Assembly: GCA_964393895.1 (NCBI GenBank)
Contig: CAYMWP010000146.1
Coordinates: 1-11,056, forward strand
DNA length: 11,056 nucleotides
Source: B4-G1 sp964393895
GTDB lineage: Bacteria > Chloroflexota > Anaerolineae > B4-G1
Reading direction: 5' to 3'
Positions within the stretch are counted from its first letter, which is position 1; every line of letters begins with the position of its first letter. Below, piece after piece: positions 1 through 6,930 of this stretch. Under the pieces are notes generated by a model. The model did no database searches, had not been told where the DNA came from, and saw nothing but the letters and a program-made list of their open reading frames with translations. A program made the position numbers and the translations under genes.

Positions 1-27
1 CCCCAACTTTTTGAGAAGTCAACATGT

Positions 28-48
28 TCCTTGGCACACCACCAAGGA
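28..48. other. Short inverted repeat near the left edge
   Basis: TCCTTGG (28-34) and CCAAGGA (42-48) form a 7-bp stem around a 7-nt loop. Neither strand has a T-tract after the stem, so an intrinsic terminator is not supported. It could belong to the end of a gene to the left of the window or be an operator-like site upstream of the dipeptidase. Nothing else in 1-70 could be assigned. Confidence 0.3.
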
Positions 49-71
49 CGAAAATGGTCAATGTAAGTTTA

Positions 72-99
72 TTTTCTAGGTAGAGACTTACCAGATAAT
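72..99 (+). promoter_or_regulatory. Weak candidate promoter for the dipeptidase gene
   Basis: GATAAT at 94-99 resembles a -10 box. The best -35 is TTTTCT at 72-77 with a 16-bp spacer, a poor match. It lies about 60 bp upstream of the dipeptidase start and is the only plausible promoter seen in the AT-richer stretch before this gene. It is much weaker than the other promoters in the window. Confidence 0.25.
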
Positions 100-157
100 C
101 TGCGAGAATCTGCTTCTAAAAGATCTGTCAGTCAATCAGGCACGGGGAGGCAAAACG

Positions 158-1333
158 ATGTCTATATTCGTCTGGGGTGGTGTGATCGTTTTATTATTCC
201 TGGCGGTCGCCGCCATTGCAGCGTTCCTGATCGCACCACCAGTGCTGGAAAAAACACAGAACCGGGTCGCGACGCTGCCCCCTTATCAGATCGCCGCCGA
301 GATGAAGGGCCTGCACCGGCGGTTGTCCATCGTGGACCTCCACGCCGACCCGTTACTCTGGAAGCGCGATCTACTCAAACGAAGCAGCTACGGTCACATT
401 GACGTTCCCCGGCTGATTGACAGCAACGTCACCCTCCAGGTCTTTGCCGCGGTGTCAAAGGTTCCGATGGGGCTGAATTTTGAGAGCAACGCCGCCGATA
501 GCGACCTGATCACCATGCTGGCCGTGGTTCAGGCCTGGCCGTTCCGCACGTGGAGCAGCCTTTGCCAACGGGCCCTTTACCAGGCGGAAAAGCTGGAGCG
601 GTTCGCGGCCCGGTCGCAGGGCCGACTGGCACTGGTGCGGAGCGTACAAGACCTGGACGAGCTGTTGTCCCGGCGCGAGACGGAGACAGAACTGGTCGGC
701 GGGCTTCTCGCGCTGGAAGGGGTCCACGCGCTGGAGGGGGAACTCGCCAACCTCGACACGCTCTACGACGCCGGCTTTCGCATAATCGGCCTGACCCACT
801 TTTTCGACAACGAGGCCGGAGGCTCGGCCCACGGGCTGGAAAAGGGCGGGCTGACCTCCTTTGGGCGCGAGCTGGTGCAGCGCGTTCAGGAGAGGAACAT
901 GCTGCTCGATCTCGCCCACGCCTCGCCACGGGTGATTGACGACGTATTGGCGCTGACGAACGCGCCCGTGATCGTTTCTCACACCGGGGTGTGCGGCACC
1001 TGCGACAACCAACGCAACCTCTCCGACGCCCACGTGCGCGGGATCGCGGCGACCGGCGGCGTCGTGGGCATAGCCATGTTCGAGCAAGCGGTGTGCGGAG
1101 AAACCATTGCCGACACTGCGCGCGCTATACGATATGGCGTTGATCTGGTAGGCGTGGATCACCTGGCCGTAGGCTCAGACTTTGACGGTGGGATCACCGC
1201 CCCGATGGACGCCAGTGGTATGGCTCTGTTCACCGAGGCGTTGATAGAACAAGGTTTTACTGAGGAAGAAAGCGCCAAGATCATGGGGGGCAACGCTCTG
1301 CGGGTGTTGCGCGAGGTCTTACCCAGGGATTGA
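158..1333 (+). CDS. Membrane-anchored dipeptidase, peptidase family M19 (renal dipeptidase-like)
   Basis: This 391-residue protein belongs to the M19 (membrane dipeptidase) family of binuclear zinc peptidases, which hydrolyse dipeptides, often with tolerance for D-residues at the C-terminal position. Residues 5-27 are a single hydrophobic segment without a lipobox, so the enzyme is probably tethered to the membrane with its TIM-barrel domain outside. Metal ligands of the family can be placed: H62 and D64 in DLHAD, the bridging E187 in LALEGVH, H254 in DLAHA, H275 in SHTG and D341 in GSDFDGG. The 21-residue spacing between the last two histidines matches the mammalian enzyme. H214 (LTHFF) fits the substrate-binding histidine. 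The start is supported by GGGGAGG about 7 nt upstream of ATG. The gene stands alone and converges on gmk across a 45-bp gap, which holds only a small GC hairpin (1334-1346) without a T-tract. The family call is firm, but the physiological substrate is unknown; turnover of peptides or cell-wall dipeptides is likely. Confidence 0.92.
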   Translation: MSIFVWGGVIVLLFLAVAAIAAFLIAPPVLEKTQNRVATLPPYQIAAEMKGLHRRLSIVDLHADPLLWKRDLLKRSSYGHIDVPRLIDSNVTLQVFAAVSKVPMGLNFESNAADSDLITMLAVVQAWPFRTWSSLCQRALYQAEKLERFAARSQGRLALVRSVQDLDELLSRRETETELVGGLLALEGVHALEGELANLDTLYDAGFRIIGLTHFFDNEAGGSAHGLEKGGLTSFGRELVQRVQERNMLLDLAHASPRVIDDVLALTNAPVIVSHTGVCGTCDNQRNLSDAHVRGIAATGGVVGIAMFEQAVCGETIADTARAIRYGVDLVGVDHLAVGSDFDGGITAPMDASGMALFTEALIEQGFTEEESAKIMGGNALRVLREVLPRD

Positions 1334-1378
1334 CGAGCCGGGCTCGCCTACCTGGCGCGCGAGAGGGATAGCCAGCGT

Positions 1379-1999
1379 TCACAGTTTCAAGACACGCGGT
1401 TGAGCGCGGCAATGCTCGGCCTGGATGATGGCGAGCACGTCGTCTACCGCCCGATCCAACTCCCCATCCCGGTTGACGACGACATAGTCGAATTCAGGTA
1501 GGCGGCTCATCTCCTCGTGGGCGGTGGCGATGCGTTTCTCGAGTTGTTCGGGGGAATCGCATCCCCGCGCGCGCAGCCGTTGCCTCAACTCCTCCCCTGA
1601 TGAAGCAGTCAAAAAGATCAACACGGCCTCCGGCGCCAGTTGCCGTACAGTGGCCGCGCCCTGCACGTCAACGCGCATGACTACGTCCTTGCCGCCGGCC
1701 AGCGCCTCGCGCACCTGCTGCTTGGGAATGCCCTTGTGCTGCCCGTAGACGATGGCGTGTTCCAACAATTCACCCTGCTCGACCATCTTGGTGAACTCGC
1801 CGGTAGTGAGGAAAAAATAATCCACCCCGTGGGTCTCGCCCGGACGCGGCGGACGATCGGTGGCAGTGACGACAAAGTGGAACGGGCAGCCCCGCTCCTT
1901 CAAGCGTTGGAGCAGAGCATCCTTGCCCACCCCGGCCGGGCCAGAGACGACGATCAACAGTGGCGATCTCTCGAATTGATAATGGCTGTTCTTCTTCAC
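1379..1999 (-). CDS. gmk: Guanylate kinase
   Basis: This 206-residue cytoplasmic enzyme phosphorylates GMP or dGMP to the diphosphate with ATP, an essential step of purine nucleotide synthesis. The P-loop is GPAGVGKD (residues 20-27), in which Asp replaces the usual Ser/Thr after the Lys. The GMP-binding region follows as ATDRPPRPGETHGVDYFF (46-63), then E80/H81 in LLEHAIVYG, the VDVQGA strand-turn (110-115), the lid and arginine region RLRARGCDSPEQLEKR (141-156) and the C-terminal DYVVVNRD. Length and motif order are normal for bacterial Gmk. The start is a GTG at 1997-1999 with AGGAG about 9 nt upstream; no ATG occurs before the P-loop. It appears monocistronic, with a candidate promoter at 2056-2084. 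No obvious terminator was seen between it and the convergent dipeptidase gene. Confidence 0.95.
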   Translation of the reverse strand: MKKNSHYQFERSPLLIVVSGPAGVGKDALLQRLKERGCPFHFVVTATDRPPRPGETHGVDYFFLTTGEFTKMVEQGELLEHAIVYGQHKGIPKQQVREALAGGKDVVMRVDVQGAATVRQLAPEAVLIFLTASSGEELRQRLRARGCDSPEQLEKRIATAHEEMSRLPEFDYVVVNRDGELDRAVDDVLAIIQAEHCRAQPRVLKL

Positions 2000-2055
2000 C
2001 GGGCTACTCTCCTATGCCTGGGCACTGTGTTGCATTGCACGCGCAGGTGGACGGT

Positions 2056-2084
2056 ATTGTACCACTACTCGACCCGCTCTCCAA
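2056..2084 (-). promoter_or_regulatory. Candidate promoter for gmk
   Basis: Read on the minus strand this is TTGGAG (2079-2084), a 17-bp spacer, then TACAAT (2056-2061). The -10 is good and the -35 matches only in TTG. The expected transcription start near 2049 gives a leader of about 50 nt to the GTG start of gmk. It lies downstream of the lipoprotein terminator, consistent with an independent unit. Confidence 0.5.
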
Positions 2085-2152
2085 GCTCCCCCCACTCCAA
2101 GATATGCGCTGGCACGGAATGGAGTCCGCGGCTGCAATTTTCCCTCCAACAC

Positions 2153-2183
2153 AAAAAACGGCCCTCCCGCCAAGAGAGGGCCG
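2153..2183 (-). terminator. Intrinsic terminator of the lipoprotein gene
   Basis: On the minus strand, CGGCCCTC (2176-2183) pairs with GAGGGCCG (2159-2166) around a 9-nt loop. A C at 2152 bounds a run of six T (2158-2153) that follows immediately. It lies 26 bp after the stop codon of the lipoprotein gene and upstream of the gmk promoter, so it separates the two units. Confidence 0.85.
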
Positions 2184-2208
2184 CCGACAGACAAACGAGG
2201 TCGCACCG

Positions 2209-2880
2209 TCACGGCTCGGTCACCACCAGGTTGTCAAAGTGGACCTCTGACGGCTCTGGCTCAAAGGTCGTCACGGTCAGCGCGATATCGCCGCTGGTGA
2301 ACGTGCTGTCGTTGGCTTGCGCCAGGCGCTGCCCGTTGACGAACAGGACCAGGGACGAGCCATCACATATCGTCCGTATGTGATTGGTCGCATTCCCCTG
2401 CCGGATGGCGTCAGACTCGGCCCAATCCACCAGGGACTCGAAATCGCTTCCATCGGACTTGGCGATGGAATAGTAACCATCCCCCGAGATACGCAGGTAG
2501 TACCCACCGCCGTCGCCCTGCTCCCGGCATACGACCCCGTAGGCGTTATCGTCGGTGGGGCCGGCTGAGACTTGTGTGGCGTCCACATCAACGATGATGT
2601 TATCGAAGGAGCGGTTAGCCACACCCCACATGACCCATTCCTGGTCCGAAGAGATCACAAAGTAGGCGCCGCTCGCGTAGCCTACGCTGCCGGTGTTGTA
2701 CTCTCCCACCTCCCAGCCTGAGCCGGCGTCGCCAAAATCATCCTGGAAAATAGCTTCAGGGGGAGGTGGGGGAGGAGGGGGCTCCTCTCCTCCATTCCCG
2801 GAGGGAAGGCAAGTGCACGCCAGGGCCATTACCATGACGGGGATCAACACACTGAACACTCTTTGCGTTCGCTTGTCCAT
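2209..2880 (-). CDS. Secreted lipoprotein with a C-terminal LamG/DUF1080-like beta-sandwich domain
   Basis: This 223-residue protein has a signal peptide (residues 1-21) ending in ALA-C, with C22 the likely lipidated cysteine. A low-complexity linker with eight prolines in a row (34-41) follows, then a domain from about 44 to 223. That domain starts FQDDFGDAGSGWEVGEY and ends SEVHFDNLVVTEP, the layout of concanavalin-like sandwich domains (LamG-like or 3-keto-disaccharide hydrolase/DUF1080-like) in which FDN-LVV is the last strand. Such domains commonly bind carbohydrate; catalysis cannot be argued here. From memory, similar small lipoproteins recur in Anaerolineae. The start at 2880 is preferred over an in-frame ATG at 2904 because AAGGAGAG lies just upstream and the signal peptide then has a normal length. 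It has its own promoter (2940-2968) and terminator (2153-2183). Export to the outer face of the membrane is well supported, but the role is unknown. Confidence 0.85.
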   Translation of the reverse strand: MDKRTQRVFSVLIPVMVMALACTCLPSGNGGEEPPPPPPPPEAIFQDDFGDAGSGWEVGEYNTGSVGYASGAYFVISSDQEWVMWGVANRSFDNIIVDVDATQVSAGPTDDNAYGVVCREQGDGGGYYLRISGDGYYSIAKSDGSDFESLVDWAESDAIRQGNATNHIRTICDGSSLVLFVNGQRLAQANDSTFTSGDIALTVTTFEPEPSEVHFDNLVVTEP

Positions 2881-2939
2881 ACTTTTCTCTCCTTTTATTT
2901 GCAATCTACGTCTACCAACAGTGTTTCAACTTGTTGAGG

Positions 2940-2968
2940 ATTCTAGCCCAAACGAGAGCTTGTGTCAA
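2940..2968 (-). promoter_or_regulatory. Promoter of the lipoprotein gene
   Basis: On the minus strand this is a perfect -35 TTGACA (2963-2968), a 17-bp spacer and -10 TAGAAT (2940-2945). The expected start near 2933 gives a leader of about 53 nt with a good ribosome binding site. It begins about 30 bp after the metG stop, so the lipoprotein gene can be expressed independently. No terminator is visible after metG, so read-through is possible. Confidence 0.8.
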
Positions 2969-2998
2969 ATGGCGCTGCTTCTGTGCTGTAGGCCGGGT

Positions 2999-4777
2999 TC
3001 ACTCGATGCCAATGCGGCTCAATTCTTCCTCGATCAAGCTCTCGTCCAGTTTCTTGAACAGGGGCTTGGGTTGGCGCAGGGCTTGACCTGGGGGTAGCCG
3101 GCTGGGCTGCCACTCGCCCATCGCTTCGTTGGGGTCGTAGCACAGCGCCTCGTGGCTCCGTCCGCCCTCTTCCTCAAAAGTATCCGTGTACGACCGCCCA
3201 AACAACTTCCCCTCGTAGCCCAGGTAACGGTGCACCAGCTCGGACGTAAAGGGCAGGAAGGGGGCAAAGAGTACCTTGAGCGAGTCAATGGCCTTGAGCG
3301 CCACGTAGATGGTCGTGCCGGCCGCCTCGCGATCCTCCTTGATCTGAAACCAGGGGCCTTTCTCTTCCAGATAGCGATTGGCCTCCCGCGCCAGCGCCAT
3401 CACCTCGCCCAACGCGGAGCGCATTTTGCAATCGGCGATCAACTGGCCGACAGATTCAAAGCCAGCCTCAATCTTGTCCAAGAGTTGAACGTCCAAATCC
3501 TCCAGTGATCCTGGAGTGGGCACTCGTCCATCGAAACGCTTGTAGGAGAACGTCAGCGCCCGGTTGACCAGGTTGCCCCAGGTCGCCACCAGTTCGTCGT
3601 TGTTGCGGCGCACGAAATCGCCCCACAGCCAGTCGGTGTCCCGCGTCTCTGGCATCGCCACCGTCAGATAATAGCGCAGCGCGTCGGGGTCGTACCTATC
3701 GAGCGCATCCTCCATCCACACGGCCCAGTTGCGGCTGCCAGAGATTTTGTGTCCCTCGAGGTTCATAAACTCGTTGGCCGGCACGTCGTAGGGCAGGTTG
3801 AGTTTCTTGGATTGGTCGTCCTCGTAGAGCCGCTCCACTCCCATCAGTTCCGCCGGCCAGATGACGGCGTGGAAGGGGATGTTGTCTTTGCCGATAAAGT
3901 AGGAGGTTTTGGCCGCCGGGTCGTACCACCAATCTTTCCACACCTCCGGCCGGCCCTGGTTGCGCGCCCACTCCCGGCTGGCGGAAAAGTAGCCGATGAC
4001 GGCCTCGAACCAGACGTAGAGACATTTTCTCTCCCATTCCGGCACGGGCACCGGGATGCCCCACTCCAGGTCGCGGGTGATGGGCCGCCCTTGCAATCCC
4101 TCACCCACGTAGCGGCGGGCAAAATTGATGACGTTGGGCCGCCAATGTTCCTTGCCCTGTTGGAGCCAGTCAGTCAGACCACTCTCTGCCAACTTGGGCA
4201 GATCGAGGAAAAAGTGCTCCGTCTCGCGGATGACGGGCGTGCTGCCGTCGAACTTGCTGCGTGGGTTGATCAGGTCCTTGGGGTCCAGCAGCGTGTTGCA
4301 GCGGTCGCATTGATCGCCTCGCGCGCCCTCGTAGCCGCACTCCGGGCAGGTGCCTTCGACATACCGGTCAGGCAGGAACCGCTGCTGCGCCTCGGAGTAC
4401 ATCTGCTCCTGCACCTGTTTGTAGAGATAGCCCTTTTCTAGCAGCGCGAGGAAAAAATCCTGAGAGACGCGGCGATGATTCTCCGTGTCTGTGTGGGTGA
4501 ACAGGTCGTAGCTGATACCCAGGCGCTGGAACAGTTCGAGGAAGCCGTGGTGGAAGTGCTCAAAGACCTCACGCGGGGACTTGGCCTCTCTGTCAGCGAC
4601 AACGGTGATGGGCGTGCCATGTGAGTCAGAACCGGAGACCATCAGCACGTGGTTGCCGACCAGCCGGTGGTAGCGGGCATAGATGTCTCCGGGGAGATGG
4701 GATCCGGTGACGTTGCCGGTGTGAATCTTGGCGCTGGCGTAGGGCCAGGCAATGGCGACGAGAATGTGTTCTGACAT
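2999..4777 (-). CDS. metG: Methionine--tRNA ligase (class I MetRS, zinc-containing, no C-terminal tRNA-binding domain)
   Basis: This 592-residue cytoplasmic enzyme charges tRNA-Met, including the initiator tRNA. The Rossmann catalytic core starts at once with ILVAIAWPYASAKIHTGN; the HIGH-type signature is H19-T-G-N22. The connective insert carries a zinc knuckle, C144-x2-C147 and C157-x2-C160. The methionine-pocket region includes CLYVWFEAVIGY (252-263) and YFIGKDNIPFHAVIWPAEL (293-311). The KMSKS loop reads K344-I-S-G-S348, without the second lysine. The anticodon-binding helical domain follows (about 395-520, with WGNLVNR at 400-406). The protein ends in a short basic/acidic tail rather than an EMAPII/OB domain. 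The ATG at 4777 is chosen over an upstream frame start at 4813 because AGGAGG sits 7 nt before it and the extra residues would cover the promoter. Identity is secure; the two divergent signatures are discussed under findings. Confidence 0.96.
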   Translation of the reverse strand: MSEHILVAIAWPYASAKIHTGNVTGSHLPGDIYARYHRLVGNHVLMVSGSDSHGTPITVVADREAKSPREVFEHFHHGFLELFQRLGISYDLFTHTDTENHRRVSQDFFLALLEKGYLYKQVQEQMYSEAQQRFLPDRYVEGTCPECGYEGARGDQCDRCNTLLDPKDLINPRSKFDGSTPVIRETEHFFLDLPKLAESGLTDWLQQGKEHWRPNVINFARRYVGEGLQGRPITRDLEWGIPVPVPEWERKCLYVWFEAVIGYFSASREWARNQGRPEVWKDWWYDPAAKTSYFIGKDNIPFHAVIWPAELMGVERLYEDDQSKKLNLPYDVPANEFMNLEGHKISGSRNWAVWMEDALDRYDPDALRYYLTVAMPETRDTDWLWGDFVRRNNDELVATWGNLVNRALTFSYKRFDGRVPTPGSLEDLDVQLLDKIEAGFESVGQLIADCKMRSALGEVMALAREANRYLEEKGPWFQIKEDREAAGTTIYVALKAIDSLKVLFAPFLPFTSELVHRYLGYEGKLFGRSYTDTFEEEGGRSHEALCYDPNEAMGEWQPSRLPPGQALRQPKPLFKKLDESLIEEELSRIGIE

Positions 4778-4803
4778 CGGTGTCCTCCTTACGAGTAACG
4801 TGT

Positions 4804-4812
4804 ATTTTAGCA
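4804..4812 (-). promoter_or_regulatory. Extended -10 promoter of metG
   Basis: On the minus strand TGC-TAAAAT (4804-4812) is an extended -10 box, with no good -35 at 16-18 bp. The expected start near 4797 leaves a leader of only about 20 nt that contains the AAGGAGGA ribosome binding site. The upstream edge abuts the T-tract of the preceding operon's terminator, so metG is insulated from it. The leader has no room for a T-box. Confidence 0.6.
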
Positions 4813-4828
4813 CAGGATATGAATAAGC

Positions 4829-4852
4829 AAAAACCGCCAGCGAGGCTGGCGG
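4829..4852 (-). terminator. Intrinsic terminator of the DUF177-sigma factor operon
   Basis: On the minus strand CCGCCAGC (4845-4852) pairs perfectly with GCTGGCGG (4834-4841) around a 3-nt loop and is followed by five T (4833-4829). It lies 128 bp after the sigma factor stop and upstream of the metG promoter. Confidence 0.9.
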
Positions 4853-4864
4853 TGTCTTGCCGTG

Positions 4865-4919
4865 AGGCCGCGAGCGTGGAGCGGCCTATCGCGGGCCGGG
4901 AGCCTCCTCCCTCGCCCGC
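4865..4919 (-). other. Two strong hairpins in the 3' untranslated region of the sigma factor gene
   Basis: Between the sigma factor stop (4980) and its terminator there are two further stem-loops. The first is GCGGGC/GCCCGC (4891-4896 with 4914-4919), continued by GGGAG/CTCCC (4898-4902 with 4907-4911) across a small internal loop, capped by a 4-nt loop. The second is a 7-bp stem AGGCCGC/GCGGCCT (4865-4871 with 4881-4887) around a 9-nt loop. With the terminator they make three consecutive hairpins in about 90 nt. No start codon with a ribosome binding site or convincing reading frame was seen. They could protect the mRNA end or be a 3'-derived small RNA. Confidence 0.5.
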
Positions 4920-4979
4920 CACGGCGAGCCGCACATCATCATGATAATCGCAAAACGATGGCGTACCATTTTCATCACT

Positions 4980-6140
4980 CTAACGCAAATAGTCCCGCAA
5001 CTGGCGGCTGCGGCGGGGGTGACGCAAGCGGCGCAGTGCCTTGCCCTCGATCTGCCGAATGCGCTCCCGCGTCAATCCGAACTTTTGACCGACTTCTTCG
5101 AGCGTGTAGCTGCGGCCGTTGAGGAGACCAAAGCGGAGTTTTAGTATGCGCGCCTCGCGCGGGCTCAGCGTAGCCAGCATTTCTTCGACCTTCTCGCCGA
5201 GCAGGTGCTGGTACGCATCCTGCGTCGGAGTGGGGGTCGTGTCGTCCTCGATAAAGTTCCCTATCTCGCTGTCCTCGTCCCCGCCAACTGGCCGTTCCAG
5301 GCTCATCGGCCGCCACGATACTCTGAGCATCCACTGCACTTTGCGCGGCTCCATTTCCATCTCGACCGCGATCTCTTCCGGCGTCGGTCGGCGACCATAC
5401 TCCTGCTCGAGATGCCGGGCCACGTTGTAGAGCCGCCGGATGCGATCCGACATGTGAACCGGCACGCGGATCGTGCGCCCCAGGTCGGCAATCGCCCGCG
5501 TGATCGTCTGCCGGATCCACCACGTGGCATAGGTGCTGAAGCGGTAGCCCCGGGTGTAGTCGAATTTTTCCACGGCTTTCATCAAACCCAGGTTGCCTTC
5601 CTGGATCAGGTCCAGGAACGGCACGCCGCGTCCCATGTACTTTTTGGCTATGCTGACCACCAGGCGGGTGTTCGCCTTGATCAGATGCTCGCGGGCAGAC
5701 AGCGCATCCTCGATCTGCTGCTCAAGTTTCCTGCGTTGTTGCGGATCAGAGCCGTCGTTACTCAGAATATCTCGAGCACCGCGACCGGCTTCGACGGCTT
5801 TAGCCAACCGGACTTCTTCCTCGATCGTCAAGAGAGGCACACGCGCCATCTCTCTGAGGTACAGGCCCACTGTATCGTTGCTGGATATTCTGCTCAAATC
5901 GTAGCCTTCGTCCTCGTCAGTTTCAAAAGCACTGGTCACAACAGCATTTAGCGATTGCTCCTCCTCATCTGCTTCATCTTTGTCATCGTATACTTCGATC
6001 CCCGCCTCGTGCAACACGATAAAGATATCTTCGAGCTGCTCCATGGTCTCCTCAGCCTCTGGCAACAGATCCAAAATGTCGTCAGTCGTCAAATAGCCCT
6101 GAACTTCCGCCCTCTCCAATAGTTCATCAACCATATCCAT
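4980..6140 (-). CDS. rpoD: Primary-type RNA polymerase sigma factor (sigma-70, RpoD/SigA family)
   Basis: This 386-residue sigma subunit directs RNA polymerase to promoters. Residues 1-55 resemble region 1.1 (helical, acidic) and 56-83 form an acidic linker. Region 1.2 is NDTVGLYLREMARVPLLT (88-105). Region 2 spans about 147-232, including the core-binding and -10 recognition segments ANTRLVVSIAKKYMGRG, FLDLIQEGNLGLMKAVEKFD and the WWIRQTITRAI helix. Region 3 is about 233-300, with the finger RPMSLERPVG...FIEDD. Region 4 (about 315-386) has the helix-turn-helix SYTLEEVGQKFGLTRERIRQIEGKALRRLR that reads the -35 box. All are of the primary group 1 type, with a short spacer between regions 1.1 and 1.2. 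The ATG at 6140 is chosen over an in-frame start at 6203 because AGGAG lies at 6146-6150 and the longer form would overlap the DUF177 gene. It is 25 bp downstream of that gene in one operon. It could be a group 2 paralogue if the genome holds another rpoD. Confidence 0.93.
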   Translation of the reverse strand: MDMVDELLERAEVQGYLTTDDILDLLPEAEETMEQLEDIFIVLHEAGIEVYDDKDEADEEEQSLNAVVTSAFETDEDEGYDLSRISSNDTVGLYLREMARVPLLTIEEEVRLAKAVEAGRGARDILSNDGSDPQQRRKLEQQIEDALSAREHLIKANTRLVVSIAKKYMGRGVPFLDLIQEGNLGLMKAVEKFDYTRGYRFSTYATWWIRQTITRAIADLGRTIRVPVHMSDRIRRLYNVARHLEQEYGRRPTPEEIAVEMEMEPRKVQWMLRVSWRPMSLERPVGGDEDSEIGNFIEDDTTPTPTQDAYQHLLGEKVEEMLATLSPREARILKLRFGLLNGRSYTLEEVGQKFGLTRERIRQIEGKALRRLRHPRRSRQLRDYLR

Positions 6141-6165
6141 TAGGGCTCCTGATCTCGAAACAGCT

Positions 6166-6678
6166 CTACAGCAACTCTTCCAATGCAGCCATGCGCGGAT
6201 CAATCTTTACTTTCTCACATGCACACGATTCCAGGTTGAGGTCCGCGCCACATTGCGGGCATAATCCTTTGCAATCGGCGCTACACAGGGGTTTCATCGG
6301 GATGCTCAACCAACCTTGTTCGCGCAGCAAGGGGGTCAGATCTAACCAGCCGCTATCACTCACCGCATAGGGCATATCTGGCTTGGGGTTCGTTCCCGCC
6401 AACCGAAACGTCTCTTCCAATTGCAGCGTAACAGGGAGGGCAAAAGGAGCCAGGCAGCGAACGCACTCTAACCCGAGTTGCGATTCCAAAGCGCCTTGAA
6501 CGAGCAATCCGCCTTGCACGCGGATGGCCTGAACGGTTCCTCGGAGAAAGTCCACCTCCAGAGCTGGGGCGAATTCCGACGAGCTATCGTCCAGGCTCTG
6601 GGGGCCGGCGTCAACGTCCAAAGTAAGCGCCGCGCCAAGTCGAGCTTTGATGAGAACGGAAACGTCGAAACGGACCAT
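6166..6678 (-). CDS. DUF177/YceD-family protein with cysteine-rich C-terminus
   Basis: This 170-residue cytoplasmic protein matches the DUF177 (YceD) family, linked in other bacteria and plastids to 23S rRNA accumulation or large-subunit biogenesis; the mechanism is not settled. Visible hallmarks are the N-terminal beta-rich half, the L-x-C72-VRC75-L pair, and the C-terminal block LCSADCKGLCPQCGADLN with C132, C136, C140 and C143, followed by C152 and C154, which looks like a metal-binding knuckle. The protein ends with the family-typical DPR-MAAL-ELL. In many genomes the next gene is rpmF (L32); here it is the sigma factor, 25 bp away. ATG at 6678 gives a normal N-terminus, but no clear ribosome binding site precedes it, which may mean weak translation. 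It is the first gene of the transcript from the promoter at 6783-6811, with a leader of about 98 nt. Confidence 0.85.
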   Translation of the reverse strand: MVRFDVSVLIKARLGAALTLDVDAGPQSLDDSSSEFAPALEVDFLRGTVQAIRVQGGLLVQGALESQLGLECVRCLAPFALPVTLQLEETFRLAGTNPKPDMPYAVSDSGWLDLTPLLREQGWLSIPMKPLCSADCKGLCPQCGADLNLESCACEKVKIDPRMAALEELL

Positions 6679-6782
6679 AAGCAGGTTAAAGGTAAAAAGC
6701 TTTCGCAGCCACTATGTGGTTAACCGCCCCGATGCTCGACTTGGCGAAATTAGGAGATTTCAGTGTTCTACAAATTGTACAT

Positions 6783-6811
6783 ATTTTAACACAATCATGC
6801 CCCGTCGTCAA
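6783..6811 (-). promoter_or_regulatory. Promoter of the DUF177-sigma factor operon
   Basis: On the minus strand this is TTGACG (6806-6811), a 17-bp spacer and TAAAAT (6783-6788), a near-consensus promoter. The expected start near 6776 gives a leader of about 98 nt before the DUF177 ATG. It faces away from the promoter at 6931-6959, so 6679-7016 is a divergent control region that holds no gene of its own. Confidence 0.8.
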
Positions 6812-6930
6812 GATTTTTGGCTTAATTTGGCCGCTCAAACACCCATTTTGGCCCGTTGATTGCCCTGAGACAGCGCATTTGACGACCTTTCCGAGTTATG
6901 GCGCGGCCACGATTGGATTGCTGACATGGC

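Noticed and set aside
455..1162. 235-codon minus-strand frame inside the dipeptidase gene
   Set aside because: Shadow of the M19 reading frame; the plus strand carries all metal ligands in order.
1334..1346. GAGCC/GGCTC hairpin between the convergent dipeptidase and gmk genes as a bidirectional terminator
   Set aside because: The loop is only one to three bases and there is no T-run on either strand.
6141..6203. Longer start for the sigma factor at 6203
   Set aside because: It would overlap the DUF177 gene by 38 nt and ignore the AGGAG site at 6146-6150; the added residues are Cys/Trp-rich and unlike region 1.1.
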